This document shows positions 8,305 to 15,933 of a DNA stretch of 29,817 nucleotides, piece after piece. Both the position numbers and the translations under genes were made by a program. Source of the stretch: CAZDUS01 sp044344495 (lineage in GTDB: Bacteria > Verrucomicrobiota > Kiritimatiellia > CAIKKV01 > CAITUY01); the NCBI GenBank assembly GCA_044344495.1, contig JBIJCW010000007.1, positions 1 to 29,817 on the forward strand, read 5' to 3'. Every line of letters starts with the position of its first letter. Position 1 is the first letter of the stretch. The notes beneath the pieces are model-generated. The model made no database searches. It saw only the letters and a program-made list of their open reading frames with translations, and was not told the DNA's origin.

Positions 8305-10260
8305 GTGGAAACGGCAGCGGATTCGGTTGGTCAGCGGTTTGTGAAGACGCCTGACGGGACGATTTACGGTCCCGTGGACGTGGTTACCCTGTGTACATGG
8401 GCTGCGGATGCCCGGGTGATTCCCGGATGCAGGATATCGATGGACGGGAAGGCGTGGAAGCCGGCCGAAGCGATTCCCGAACTGCGTCTCAACTGGACGG
8501 TGCAACTTTCCGATGGAACGAACTATGGGCCCCTGAATTTGCTGGCGATCTGGACGCTGATGCTCGAGGGATCGCTGCCGCGGGGAATGCCCGTGCTTGA
8601 GCGCGACGGTGCGCGGACCGGGCGGGTGGACGACACGCTTCTCCCCCTGCTGGTGGAGGAGTCGAGGGTCCTGCTGGCGAGTACGGGAAAACTGGCGACG
8701 GAACTGCTCGGGGTGATCCACGAGTGGCGACGCAGGGATGAGGCGTCGCTGGCGGCCCGCGACAGCCAGGTGCAGGAATTGCTGGACCGGTTGGGCAAGG
8801 CGGAGAGTGAACTGGCGGCGCATATCCGGCTGGTGGGCGAAAGCCAGCGTTACCTTGCCGAACGGGAGAAGGTTGCGGGGGTGGCGGAGGCGTATGCGCG
8901 GGAGAACGAGCGGTTGCGCGCCGACGTGGATTCGGCCAAAGGGTTGGTTAAGGATTCCGAGCAGCAAGTGATGGAGGCGGTCCGCCGTCTTGACGAGGGG
9001 AAGCGGCAGCAGGCAGAGATGGCTCAACAGGTGGAGCGGCTGCGTGCGCAGGGGGCGGAGGGGGAGAAACGGCAGGCAGAGTGGACCCAGCGGTTGTCGG
9101 CGGCCGAGGTTGAGTCGCGGAAAGTCAGGGATGAGTTGGCCCTGGCGACAGCAAGGGAAGAGGCCGCCAAGCGGCAAGGGGCTGATCAGGAAAAGGCCCT
9201 TAAAGAACGTGTTCAGGCGTTGGCGCACGAGATTGAGGTTGAGCGCTTGGACAGGCAGAAGACGGAAGCTGACAAGCAGGCGGGGATCGAGCAACTCAAG
9301 GCGGAGATTGGCGAATGGGAATCCCGATTCCGGCAGGTTCTCGATGACGTGAAGAAGTTTGATGAATTGTTGCAGCAGCGGGATGCTGATCTGGCGGAGT
9401 ATCGCCGGAAGGCCGAGGTCCGGGAGGTGGAGATGGCTTCCCGGCTCACGGCGCTCAAGCGTGAATCTGATACTTCCGGGCGGCGGGTTCAGGAATCGCG
9501 TGAACTCCTGACCCAGGCGCAGCAGCAAACGACGGAAGCGCGCAAGGAGGCTGCGGAAGTGGAACGCCGGTTGCGTGACCAATTGGAGTCGGTGCAGCGC
9601 GACCTGCGCGGCATGATCATGGCCTCTTCGAGCGGACGGACGGTGGATAGCCCATTGCCGGAGGAAGGCGCGCCGGGGAAGGTAAATTGGCTGGCGGGCA
9701 CGCGTCCGGCTGGGGCGGATAAGCCGGGGCGGGAGTTACCCGGCACCACCGCGCCGGTGGCGGAGCAGTTGATGGCGTTGCGGGAGGCGCTGCAGGAGTC
9801 GACCGCCGAGAAGCAGACGTTGCGATATGCACTCGACAATCTGCGCACCAACCATGAAGATTTCAAGAAAGACACCCAGGCCCGGGTCATGCAACTCCAT
9901 CAGGATGTCAAGGCGACGGCGGGTATGCTCCAGCAGGCGTTGGGTGAGGTCGAACAGCGGGAGGCTCAGCTTCGCGTGATGCGGAAGAAAGCCGAGGAGC
10001 GCGAGACTGACCTGAAGATGCGGATTGAGGAGTTGGAGACCAACATGGGGCAGGTGGTTGTCGTGGATCCGGAGGTCATCAACCCCGGGGCAGGCAACAG
10101 GACCGAGGGGGGGCGCCCTGAGCCGGTGCATACCAAGGGGCATCCGCTTCTGAACACCGTGGAGGCCCAGTTGCGGTCCGAACTGAAGAAATGGGAGACC
10201 CTGTCGCAGTCCGGTGACGGCAAGCAGGGATCGGCGAAGAAATGGTTCCGGCGGAAATGA
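8305..10260 (+). CDS. Long coiled-coil protein with two N-terminal GYF_2-like domains
   Basis: The 651-residue product begins with two tandem copies of a GYF_2-like (DUF4339-like) fold: residues ~12-61 (VKTPDGTIYGPVDVVTLCTW ... WKPAEAIPEL) and ~64-115 (VQLSDGTNYGPLNLLAIWTL ...). From about residue 115 to 430 and again from 490 to 590 the sequence is Glu/Lys/Arg/Gln-rich heptad-like coiled coil, broken by a Pro/Gly-rich linker near 445-480. GYF_2 domains commonly bind proline-rich peptides or tether membrane-associated assemblies. There is no signal peptide, so it is probably cytoplasmic. I choose GTG 8305 because AGAGG lies 9 bases upstream; a TTG at 8296 is less likely. The next gene overlaps by ATGA and encodes a membrane-anchored coiled coil, so the two probably act together. 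Function unknown. Confidence 0.82.
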   Translation: METAADSVGQRFVKTPDGTIYGPVDVVTLCTWAADARVIPGCRISMDGKAWKPAEAIPELRLNWTVQLSDGTNYGPLNLLAIWTLMLEGSLPRGMPVLERDGARTGRVDDTLLPLLVEESRVLLASTGKLATELLGVIHEWRRRDEASLAARDSQVQELLDRLGKAESELAAHIRLVGESQRYLAEREKVAGVAEAYARENERLRADVDSAKGLVKDSEQQVMEAVRRLDEGKRQQAEMAQQVERLRAQGAEGEKRQAEWTQRLSAAEVESRKVRDELALATAREEAAKRQGADQEKALKERVQALAHEIEVERLDRQKTEADKQAGIEQLKAEIGEWESRFRQVLDDVKKFDELLQQRDADLAEYRRKAEVREVEMASRLTALKRESDTSGRRVQESRELLTQAQQQTTEARKEAAEVERRLRDQLESVQRDLRGMIMASSSGRTVDSPLPEEGAPGKVNWLAGTRPAGADKPGRELPGTTAPVAEQLMALREALQESTAEKQTLRYALDNLRTNHEDFKKDTQARVMQLHQDVKATAGMLQQALGEVEQREAQLRVMRKKAEERETDLKMRIEELETNMGQVVVVDPEVINPGAGNRTEGGRPEPVHTKGHPLLNTVEAQLRSELKKWETLSQSGDGKQGSAKKWFRRK

Positions 10261-11126
10261 CCATGACAGAAGAACACAAACCTGATGATGAACCAACGGC
10301 TCCCGACCTGAATGAAGTGCTACGACTTCAGGCGGTGGCGCTGGCCCGGATGTCCGAACGGATGAACATGCACCAGTCCGGTGCAGCCAGGCCGCTGCCG
10401 CCGGTACAGGACCGGACGGGTTCGTGCCTGCCGATGCTGGCTTCCGATGTGGCGTTGTCTGAAGACTCCATGCCGGTGCTGAGTGCATTCCGGGAGTTTC
10501 TCGATCAGGAGCGGCGGCGCACCCGGGCGCGGATCCTCTGGATTTCGCTGCTGTTTGTGGTGTTGTTTTCCGCGAGCGCGGCCGTGCTGGTCTGGATGGG
10601 ACGGGAGCACATCCAGGAGTTACGTGCCGATATCGGCACGGCGAACCGGAAGGTGGAAGCCTCCCGTGAGCGTGCCGATGCGGAAATTAGAAAGATATCC
10701 GAAAGAGCGAACCAGTCGGCAACGGTCCTGAAGCGCGATTTGAACAGCAGCATGACCCAGGCGCAGTCCGTGTTGGCGTCGAATCTGAACACCAAGTTGC
10801 AGCGTAGCGATGCCGAAATGGATTTACTCAAGGACAAGTTGTCGGCGCTTGAGATAGAGAATGCTGTTCTGGTCGGCCGTCTGCGTGAGGCGTTGGAACG
10901 TGCCGAGGCGCTCCAGTTGGAGGAGATGCACGCCGAGACCGAGGCGGAGATGGATGCCTTGGCGGTTGAGGATCAAGCCAAGGCGGGTACAGTGGCCACT
11001 GAGGAGGAGATTCCGGCGGTGGTGGAGATGATGCCCGCTTCGGATTCAGATCGTGATCCGATTGTCATCCAGTCCCCTTCCTATAATCGCGCGTTTCGCC
11101 TGAAGGTTCCCGTGATGACGCCCTGA
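10257..11126 (+). CDS. Single-pass membrane protein with coiled-coil domain
   Basis: The 289-residue product starts at ATG 10257, which overlaps the previous stop as ATGA and has GGCGGAA just upstream. Residues 1-90 are polar and contain Pro-rich LPPVQD, a plausible ligand for the GYF_2 domains of the preceding protein (inference). An Arg-rich stop (RRRTRAR, 87-92) precedes one membrane helix at ~93-114, then a long coiled coil (~115-225), then an acidic stretch, and a short C-terminal IVIQSPSYNRAFRLKVP segment. By the positive-inside rule the N-terminus is cytoplasmic and the coiled coil is periplasmic. I do not recognise a family. The gene ends the plus-strand unit; no hairpin-plus-T terminator for this strand is seen before the convergent pnp terminator. 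Confidence 0.8.
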   Translation: MTMTEEHKPDDEPTAPDLNEVLRLQAVALARMSERMNMHQSGAARPLPPVQDRTGSCLPMLASDVALSEDSMPVLSAFREFLDQERRRTRARILWISLLFVVLFSASAAVLVWMGREHIQELRADIGTANRKVEASRERADAEIRKISERANQSATVLKRDLNSSMTQAQSVLASNLNTKLQRSDAEMDLLKDKLSALEIENAVLVGRLREALERAEALQLEEMHAETEAEMDALAVEDQAKAGTVATEEEIPAVVEMMPASDSDRDPIVIQSPSYNRAFRLKVPVMTP

Positions 11127-11200
11127 TCCGTGGCGGGGTTCACCCGCAGGGCCAGGTTTCGCTGTGGCGAGTCAGGCATGGCGACACGTGCCGACCCATC

Positions 11201-11239
11201 AAAAAAAAGGCGCGCAGGACGTTTCCACGTCTGCGCGCC
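11201..11239 (-). terminator. Intrinsic terminator of the nusA-pnp operon
   Basis: Reading the minus strand after the pnp stop (11258), a GC-rich stem formed by 11239-11227 (GGCGCGCAGACGT) and 11222-11209 (ACGTCCTGCGCGCC) with a single bulged base closes a 4-base loop. It is followed directly by eight T residues (11208-11201). This is a classic Rho-independent terminator 19 bases downstream of pnp. It is not bidirectional, as no T run follows the stem on the plus strand. Confidence 0.9.
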
Positions 11240-11257
11240 TGAAGAGCGAGCCGATCC

Positions 11258-13363
11258 CTACTTGGCGGCTTCGGCGTCCTTTTCCGCCATGGCCGCGCGC
11301 CGGCTCAACTTGACCCGGCCCTTTTCGTCCACGCCGATGCACTTGACCCACATCTGGTCGCCGACCTTGCAGACATCCTCCACGTTCCTGACGTGGACGT
11401 CGGCCAACTCGCTGATGTGGACCAAGCCGTCGCGGCCGGGGAAGATCTCGACGAAGGCGCCGAACTTCGTGATGCCGGTGACGGTGCCGTTGTAGATGGC
11501 GCCCTCTTCCGGCTCCGCGGTGATCATGCTGACTTCGCGCACGGCGATTTCCATGCCAGCCGCCTCGGTACTGAAGATCTTGACGGTGCCATCATCGCTG
11601 ATGTCGATCTGGGCTCCGCTGATTTCGGTAATGCGGCGGATGTTCTTGCCGCCGGGGCCGATCAGTTCGCCGATCTTGTCGACCGGGATCTTGATCTGGG
11701 TGATACGCGGGGCGTACGGCGAAAGTTCCGCGCGAGGCTGGGCGATGATACTCTCCATGTAGTCGAGAATTTTCATGCGCGCCGCGTGGCACTTCGCGAA
11801 CGCTTCCTCGACGATCGTCCATTCGAGGCCGCGGATCTTGAGGTCGAGCTGGAAGCCGGTGATTCCCTGGCGGGTTCCGGCGACCTTGAAGTCCATATCG
11901 CCGCAATGGTCCTCGTCGCCGAGGATATCCACCACGGTGATCGCCTTGCCCGGGGCGGTGAACAGACCGCAGGAGATTCCGGCAACGGGGCGGATGATGG
12001 GGACACCGGCATCCATGAGTGCGAGTGTTCCCACGCAGACGCTGGCCATGGAGCTTGAACCGTTGGACGCCATGATATCCGAGACCAGACGCACCGTGTA
12101 GGGGTAATCCTTGGGCATGACTTCGGCGAGCGAGCGCTCGGCGAGATTGCCGTGGCCGATTTCGCGGCGACCGGGTGAGCCGAAGCGACCGGTTTCGCCG
12201 ACGCTATAGGGCGGGAAGTTATAGTGGAGCATGAACGTCTTGGTGGTGGGGCCCCCGGTGATGGCGTCCATATCCTGGCTGTCGGAATTGGTTCCCAGCG
12301 TGACGGTGCCCAAGGCGTGGGTTTCGCCCCGTGCGAAGAAAGCCGAGCCGTGAACGCGCGGGAGCAGGCCCACTTTGGCGCCCAGGGGGCGGACGTCGTT
12401 GAATCCGCGTCCGTCGATACGCTTGCCACGTTCGAGGACATTTTCGCGGACGACGCCGATCGTGAGTTCGTCGAAGGTTGACCGGAACTGTTCACGGGTC
12501 ATGGCGGGGAACTTCTCCGTGAGTTTGGCCTTCAGGTCGGCCTCGATGGCGCGCACCTTGCTGCGGCGCTCCAGTTTACCGGCCACGAGAAAGGCCTCGG
12601 ACAGCGCCTTGCCGGCAATATCGCGGGCGGCGTTGAGGAGGCTCTGGTCGGCTGGGGCTTCTGTGACGATCTTATCGCCAAGACCGAGTTTACGGCGGAG
12701 TTCGATTTGGGCGTCAATCAGTTTGACGCACTGTTCGTGCGCGAACCGCATGGCGGCGACGAGGTCGGCCTCGGAAATTTCCTTGGCATCGCCCTCGATC
12801 ATGACGGGGGTATTACGGTTGGAGGCGTAGACGAGGTCGAGATCGCTCTGCGCGCGTTCTTCGACGGTCGGGTTGGCGATGAATCGGCCTTCCACGCGAC
12901 CGACCCGGACTCCGGCGATAGGGCCGTGATAGGGCAGGTCGGAGAGGGTCAGCGCGGTGCTTCCGCCGACGATGGTGAGGATGTCGGCGGCATTGGCGCC
13001 GTCAGCTGAAAGCAGGGTTCCGACGATCTGGACGTCGTTCCGGTAACTTTCGGCGAAGAGAGGGCGAATGGGCCGGTCGGTGAAGCGGGCCGCGAGAATT
13101 TCGTTCTCGGAGGGGCGCCCTTCGCGCTTGAAGAATCCGCCCGGGAATTTTCCTGCGGCGGAGAAGCGTTCGCGGTACTCGACCTGCAGGGGAAAATAGT
13201 CAATTCCATCGCGGGGCGACTCGGACGCGCACGCGGTGGCCAGAATCATGGTGTCGCCCAGTCGGATCGTGGCGGAGCCCATTGCCTGGGGGGCCAGAAG
13301 GCCGGATTCGATGATGATGGTTTTGTCGCCGATGGCGACGGATATGGATACAGGTTCCTTCAT
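11258..13363 (-). CDS. pnp: Polynucleotide phosphorylase
   Basis: The 701-residue PNPase has the full domain order. The first RNase PH domain begins with VSISVAIGDKTIIIESG and contains FFKREGRPSENEILAARFTD in recognisable blocks. An all-helical linker follows, then the second, catalytic RNase PH domain (KRIDGRGFNDVRPL, RREIGHGNLAERSL, SNGSSSMASVC, and DILGDEDHCGDMDFKVAGT), a KH domain with the GPGGKNIRRI loop, and an S1 domain (GTVTGITKFGAFVEIFPGRDGL). It degrades RNA 3' to 5' by phosphorolysis and in many bacteria is the scaffolding partner of RNase E. It is the last gene of the operon, 90 bases after rpsO. In enterobacteria pnp mRNA is autoregulated from an upstream hairpin; a hairpin pair is present here too. 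The ribosome binding site (GAAAG) is weak. Confidence 0.97.
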   Translation of the reverse strand: MKEPVSISVAIGDKTIIIESGLLAPQAMGSATIRLGDTMILATACASESPRDGIDYFPLQVEYRERFSAAGKFPGGFFKREGRPSENEILAARFTDRPIRPLFAESYRNDVQIVGTLLSADGANAADILTIVGGSTALTLSDLPYHGPIAGVRVGRVEGRFIANPTVEERAQSDLDLVYASNRNTPVMIEGDAKEISEADLVAAMRFAHEQCVKLIDAQIELRRKLGLGDKIVTEAPADQSLLNAARDIAGKALSEAFLVAGKLERRSKVRAIEADLKAKLTEKFPAMTREQFRSTFDELTIGVVRENVLERGKRIDGRGFNDVRPLGAKVGLLPRVHGSAFFARGETHALGTVTLGTNSDSQDMDAITGGPTTKTFMLHYNFPPYSVGETGRFGSPGRREIGHGNLAERSLAEVMPKDYPYTVRLVSDIMASNGSSSMASVCVGTLALMDAGVPIIRPVAGISCGLFTAPGKAITVVDILGDEDHCGDMDFKVAGTRQGITGFQLDLKIRGLEWTIVEEAFAKCHAARMKILDYMESIIAQPRAELSPYAPRITQIKIPVDKIGELIGPGGKNIRRITEISGAQIDISDDGTVKIFSTEAAGMEIAVREVSMITAEPEEGAIYNGTVTGITKFGAFVEIFPGRDGLVHISELADVHVRNVEDVCKVGDQMWVKCIGVDEKGRVKLSRRAAMAEKDAEAAK

Positions 13364-13379
13364 GTGTTTCTTTCGAATA

Positions 13380-13425
13380 GGGGGTTGAGAACAGCAAGAA
13401 CCCCCAGCGCGCTAAGCAATGGGGG
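13380..13425 (-). promoter_or_regulatory. Two mutually exclusive hairpins between rpsO and pnp
   Basis: In the transcript, CCCCCA (13425-13420) can pair with TGGGGG (13406-13401), and the same G run extended as GGGGGTT (13405-13399) can instead pair with AACCCCC (13386-13380). Both stems use the central five G residues, so only one can form. The second stem ends 17 bases before the pnp ATG. Neither is followed by a strong T run, so this looks more like a processing or translational control element than a terminator. The pairing is visible; the regulatory role is inferred from the known RNase III/PNPase control of rpsO-pnp in E. coli. Confidence 0.5.
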
Positions 13426-13453
13426 AATCAAGCCTGGTGAATTCACAGCAAGT

Positions 13454-13717
13454 CTAGCGACGCAGTTTGAGCCGCTTGACAATTTCCTGATAGCCCTTCT
13501 CGTCCTTGCTTTTCAAGTAGTTGAGAAGGCGGCGCCTGCCGCTGACCATTTTCAGCAGTCCATAGCGGGAACTGTGATCCTTCTTGTGAAGTTTCAGGTG
13601 TTCGGTGAGTTCCTCGATGCGCCGTGTTAACAACGCGACCTGCACCTCGGAAGAACCGGTGTCCTTTTCGTGCCGCTGAAACTCCTTTTGAATCGTGCTC
13701 TTAGCTTTGGGATCCAT
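13454..13717 (-). CDS. rpsO: Ribosomal protein S15
   Basis: The 87-residue product matches S15 over its whole length: STIQKEFQRHEKDTGSSEVQ, then LLTRRIEELTEHLKLHKKDH, then SSRYGLLKMVSGRRRLLNYL and KRLKLRR at the end. S15 binds 16S rRNA in the central domain early in 30S assembly. It is encoded 26 bases after ribF, with a purine-rich AAAGGG/TAGGG segment upstream of the ATG, and 90 bases before pnp, the common bacterial order. The length is one or two residues short of the usual 88-89, without loss of a conserved region. Confidence 0.97.
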   Translation of the reverse strand: MDPKAKSTIQKEFQRHEKDTGSSEVQVALLTRRIEELTEHLKLHKKDHSSRYGLLKMVSGRRRLLNYLKSKDEKGYQEIVKRLKLRR

Positions 13718-13743
13718 ACGTTATCTGAGCCCTATTCCCTTTC

Positions 13744-14760
13744 TTATTCTTCTTTTTCTCTTTGTTTTTGTGGCGCCACTATAATGTCAGGGTGCCACAT
13801 TTGTAAAGTCCTGTTCCAAAGTTTCTTCAGGGATGGGGATTGCAGTGTCTGGCGGGCAAGGATGACGTCCTTCTCGATCTGTTTGATGAGCGCCGCGGCG
13901 GAGGGGAAATGGCGTTCGGCGCGGAGGGCGGCCATGAAGAATACCTCAATGCGCCTGCCGTAGAGGTGGGGGCGTCCGTCCAGCAGGTGCAGTTCCACGA
14001 GGGGTGCATTGGCGGTGCGGATGGTGGGGTGATAGCCGAAATTGACAATGCCGGGGCACGCGGCGCCTTCGACGATGGCCTGTACGGCATAGACGCCGAC
14101 GGGGGGGCGGACCTCGTTGTGGGGGTCGATATTGGCGGTGGGGAACCCCAATTGGCGTCCGATGTGGTTACCGTGGGTGACGGTTCCGAGGACGCTGAAG
14201 GGGCGGCCCAGCAGTGTGGCGGCGGTGAGCAGGTGTCCCTTGGCGATGGCTTCGCGGATGCGGGTACTGGAGACAGGTTTGTGACGGAAGGTGACGGGTG
14301 TGACGCGTTCCAACACGATGTTCCGGGCGGTGGCCCAGGTTTCCAGCATTCGGGTATCGCCCTGGCCGGATCTTCCGAATCGCCAATCCTCGCCGACGAG
14401 CACGCGTTGCAGCGAGGGGAGGTTCGTCGCCAGACTACCGAGGAAATCCGTTGCCGAGGTTCCGGCGAAGCGGCGTGTAAAAGGGATGAGCAGGCATCCG
14501 TCGATGCCGAGGTGCTGGATGAGTTCGAGTTTGTGACGGGTAGAGGTCAGCAGGAGTGGCGCGGCGCAGGGGTCGAGGACTTTGAGGGGATGTGGATCAA
14601 AGGTCATGGCCCAAGCCTGGCCTCCGGCCGATCTGGCGCGGAGGACGGTGCGTTCGAGTACTTCCCGGTGGCCGCGGTGAACCCCGTCAAAGAAGCCAGC
14701 TGCCAGGAAAAGGGGTGTCTCGATCGATCGCATGGCCTGAAGTTGGCGGACAAGTTTCAT
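13744..14760 (-). CDS. ribF: Bifunctional riboflavin kinase / FAD synthetase
   Basis: The 338-residue enzyme has an N-terminal nucleotidyltransferase domain with the GFFDGVHRGH motif (residues 22-31), TFDPHP, and SSTRIREAIAKGHL. Its C-terminal flavokinase domain contains GTVTHGNHIGRQLGFPTANI and PPVGVYAVQ. It converts riboflavin to FMN and then to FAD in the cytoplasm. It sits between truB (10-base gap) and rpsO in the transcription/translation operon, as in many bacteria. The C-terminus after the kinase domain is slightly longer than usual and ends with a charged QKQREKEE tail. FAD supply is relevant to the electron-transfer flavoprotein genes elsewhere in the window, but there is no genetic link. 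Confidence 0.95.
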   Translation of the reverse strand: MKLVRQLQAMRSIETPLFLAAGFFDGVHRGHREVLERTVLRARSAGGQAWAMTFDPHPLKVLDPCAAPLLLTSTRHKLELIQHLGIDGCLLIPFTRRFAGTSATDFLGSLATNLPSLQRVLVGEDWRFGRSGQGDTRMLETWATARNIVLERVTPVTFRHKPVSSTRIREAIAKGHLLTAATLLGRPFSVLGTVTHGNHIGRQLGFPTANIDPHNEVRPPVGVYAVQAIVEGAACPGIVNFGYHPTIRTANAPLVELHLLDGRPHLYGRRIEVFFMAALRAERHFPSAAALIKQIEKDVILARQTLQSPSLKKLWNRTLQMWHPDIIVAPQKQREKEE

Positions 14761-14770
14761 AGTCCATTCC

Positions 14771-15520
14771 CTAATCCAAGCGGGGGCCTCCTGGCATGCT
14801 GATGAGTTTTTGAAAGGGAATAATGAGGTTCTGGAGGGCAGAGGACTCCAGGGTCATGATCGTTTCCAGCGGGGTGGCCTTATCGATGGTATTCATGCCG
14901 GACTGGGTCCGGCGGAGGGAGGTAAGGATGGCGCCGCAACCGAGGGACTGACCGATATCGTGGCAGAGGGACCGGACGTAGGTGCCTTTGGTGCATCGGA
15001 GGATGAAGGCCGCTTCGGGCGAGGTGAAGCCCGTGCAACGGAACTCGTAGGTGTGGATAAGGCGGGGTTTGCGTTCGACATCCTCCTCGCCGCGGCGCGC
15101 GCGTTTATGGAGGGCAACCCCGCGGATTTTGACGGCCGAAATCATGGGGGGAATCTGGAGGAGATCGCCTTTGCGGCAAGCCATTTCCCGCTCGATTTGT
15201 TCGCGGGTGATTCCGGCAGTGTCGCCTGAGGGGGTGATGAGACCATCGGCATCATAGGAATCGGAGGTGAAGCCAAGGCGCATGACGCCCTCATAGGTCT
15301 TGTCTGATGAAAGGTAGAAGTTTGACAGGCGGGTGGCCCGTCCCAGGAGGATGATGAGTAGTCCGGTGGCCGAAGGATCCAAAGTGCCGCCGTGCCCGAC
15401 CTTCTTCACGCCGAAGCGACCGCGGATTCTGGCCACCACGTCATGCGAGGTGTGATCGGAGGGTTTATCCACGAGCAGGATGCCATCGAGAGGGTCAGCC
15501 TGTCGCCAATCGGCGGGCAT
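14771..15520 (-). CDS. truB: tRNA pseudouridine-55 synthase
   Basis: The 249-residue product carries the TruB core: DGILLVDKPSDHTSHDVVAR, then VGHGGTLDPSATGLL with the catalytic Asp48, and KTYEGVMRLGFTSDSYDADG. Later come KRARRGEEDVERKPR and the CTKGTYVRSLCHDIG motif. It isomerises U55 in the T-loop of tRNAs. The protein is shorter than E. coli TruB (about 314 residues) because the C-terminal PUA-like domain is largely missing, a common variant. Its ATG overlaps the rbfA stop codon by one base (TGATG), so the two are translationally coupled. Confidence 0.95.
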   Translation of the reverse strand: MPADWRQADPLDGILLVDKPSDHTSHDVVARIRGRFGVKKVGHGGTLDPSATGLLIILLGRATRLSNFYLSSDKTYEGVMRLGFTSDSYDADGLITPSGDTAGITREQIEREMACRKGDLLQIPPMISAVKIRGVALHKRARRGEEDVERKPRLIHTYEFRCTGFTSPEAAFILRCTKGTYVRSLCHDIGQSLGCGAILTSLRRTQSGMNTIDKATPLETIMTLESSALQNLIIPFQKLISMPGGPRLD

Positions 15521-15915
15521 CAGGACTCCTCCGGGGTATCCGGGGTATTGCCAGCGGCATTCGTTTCGGCGTCGCCCAGTTTGGAGAGGAGGGAGAGGAC
15601 GTGGTCGCCTTTGGCAATGCTCTCATCGATGGCGAAGTGGAGGCGGGGGGTGTACTTGAGGGTGATTTTGTCTGCGATATCCTCCTGGATCGCCGCGTGA
15701 AGGCCCTGGAGCCTTGACATCATGCGGCTACGTTCATGTTCGTGACCGCGGATGGAAACGAGGACGCGGGCGTGCCGCAGGTCGCTGCTGGTGATGACAT
15801 GCGTCACGGTTAGTGCCGACAAATCAAAGGTGGAAGGATCGAGAAGACGATAGAGGACCTCGCTGATCTCACGGCGAAGCAATTCATTGACGCGGGTGAG
15901 TCGGTCGATCTTCAT
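15520..15915 (-). CDS. rbfA: 30S ribosome-binding factor A
   Basis: The 131-residue protein has the RbfA KH-like fold: RLTRVNELLRREISEVLYRL at the start, VTHVITSSDLRHARVLVSI in the middle, and LKYTPRLHFAIDESIAKGDH near the end. It assists late 30S maturation and cold adaptation. It lies 18 bases after infB and overlaps truB by one base. A short Glu/Asn/Thr tail follows the folded domain. The start ATG at 15915 is supported by the conserved N-terminus. Confidence 0.95.
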   Translation of the reverse strand: MKIDRLTRVNELLRREISEVLYRLLDPSTFDLSALTVTHVITSSDLRHARVLVSIRGHEHERSRMMSRLQGLHAAIQEDIADKITLKYTPRLHFAIDESIAKGDHVLSLLSKLGDAETNAAGNTPDTPEES

Positions 15916-15933
15916 CGCGTATCCTGCCGCTGG

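Noticed and set aside
8278..9582. 434-codon open frame on the minus strand
   Set aside because: It is antisense to the coiled-coil gene; the Leu/Pro/Arg-rich repetitive translation mirrors the Glu/Lys/Gln-rich coiled coil.
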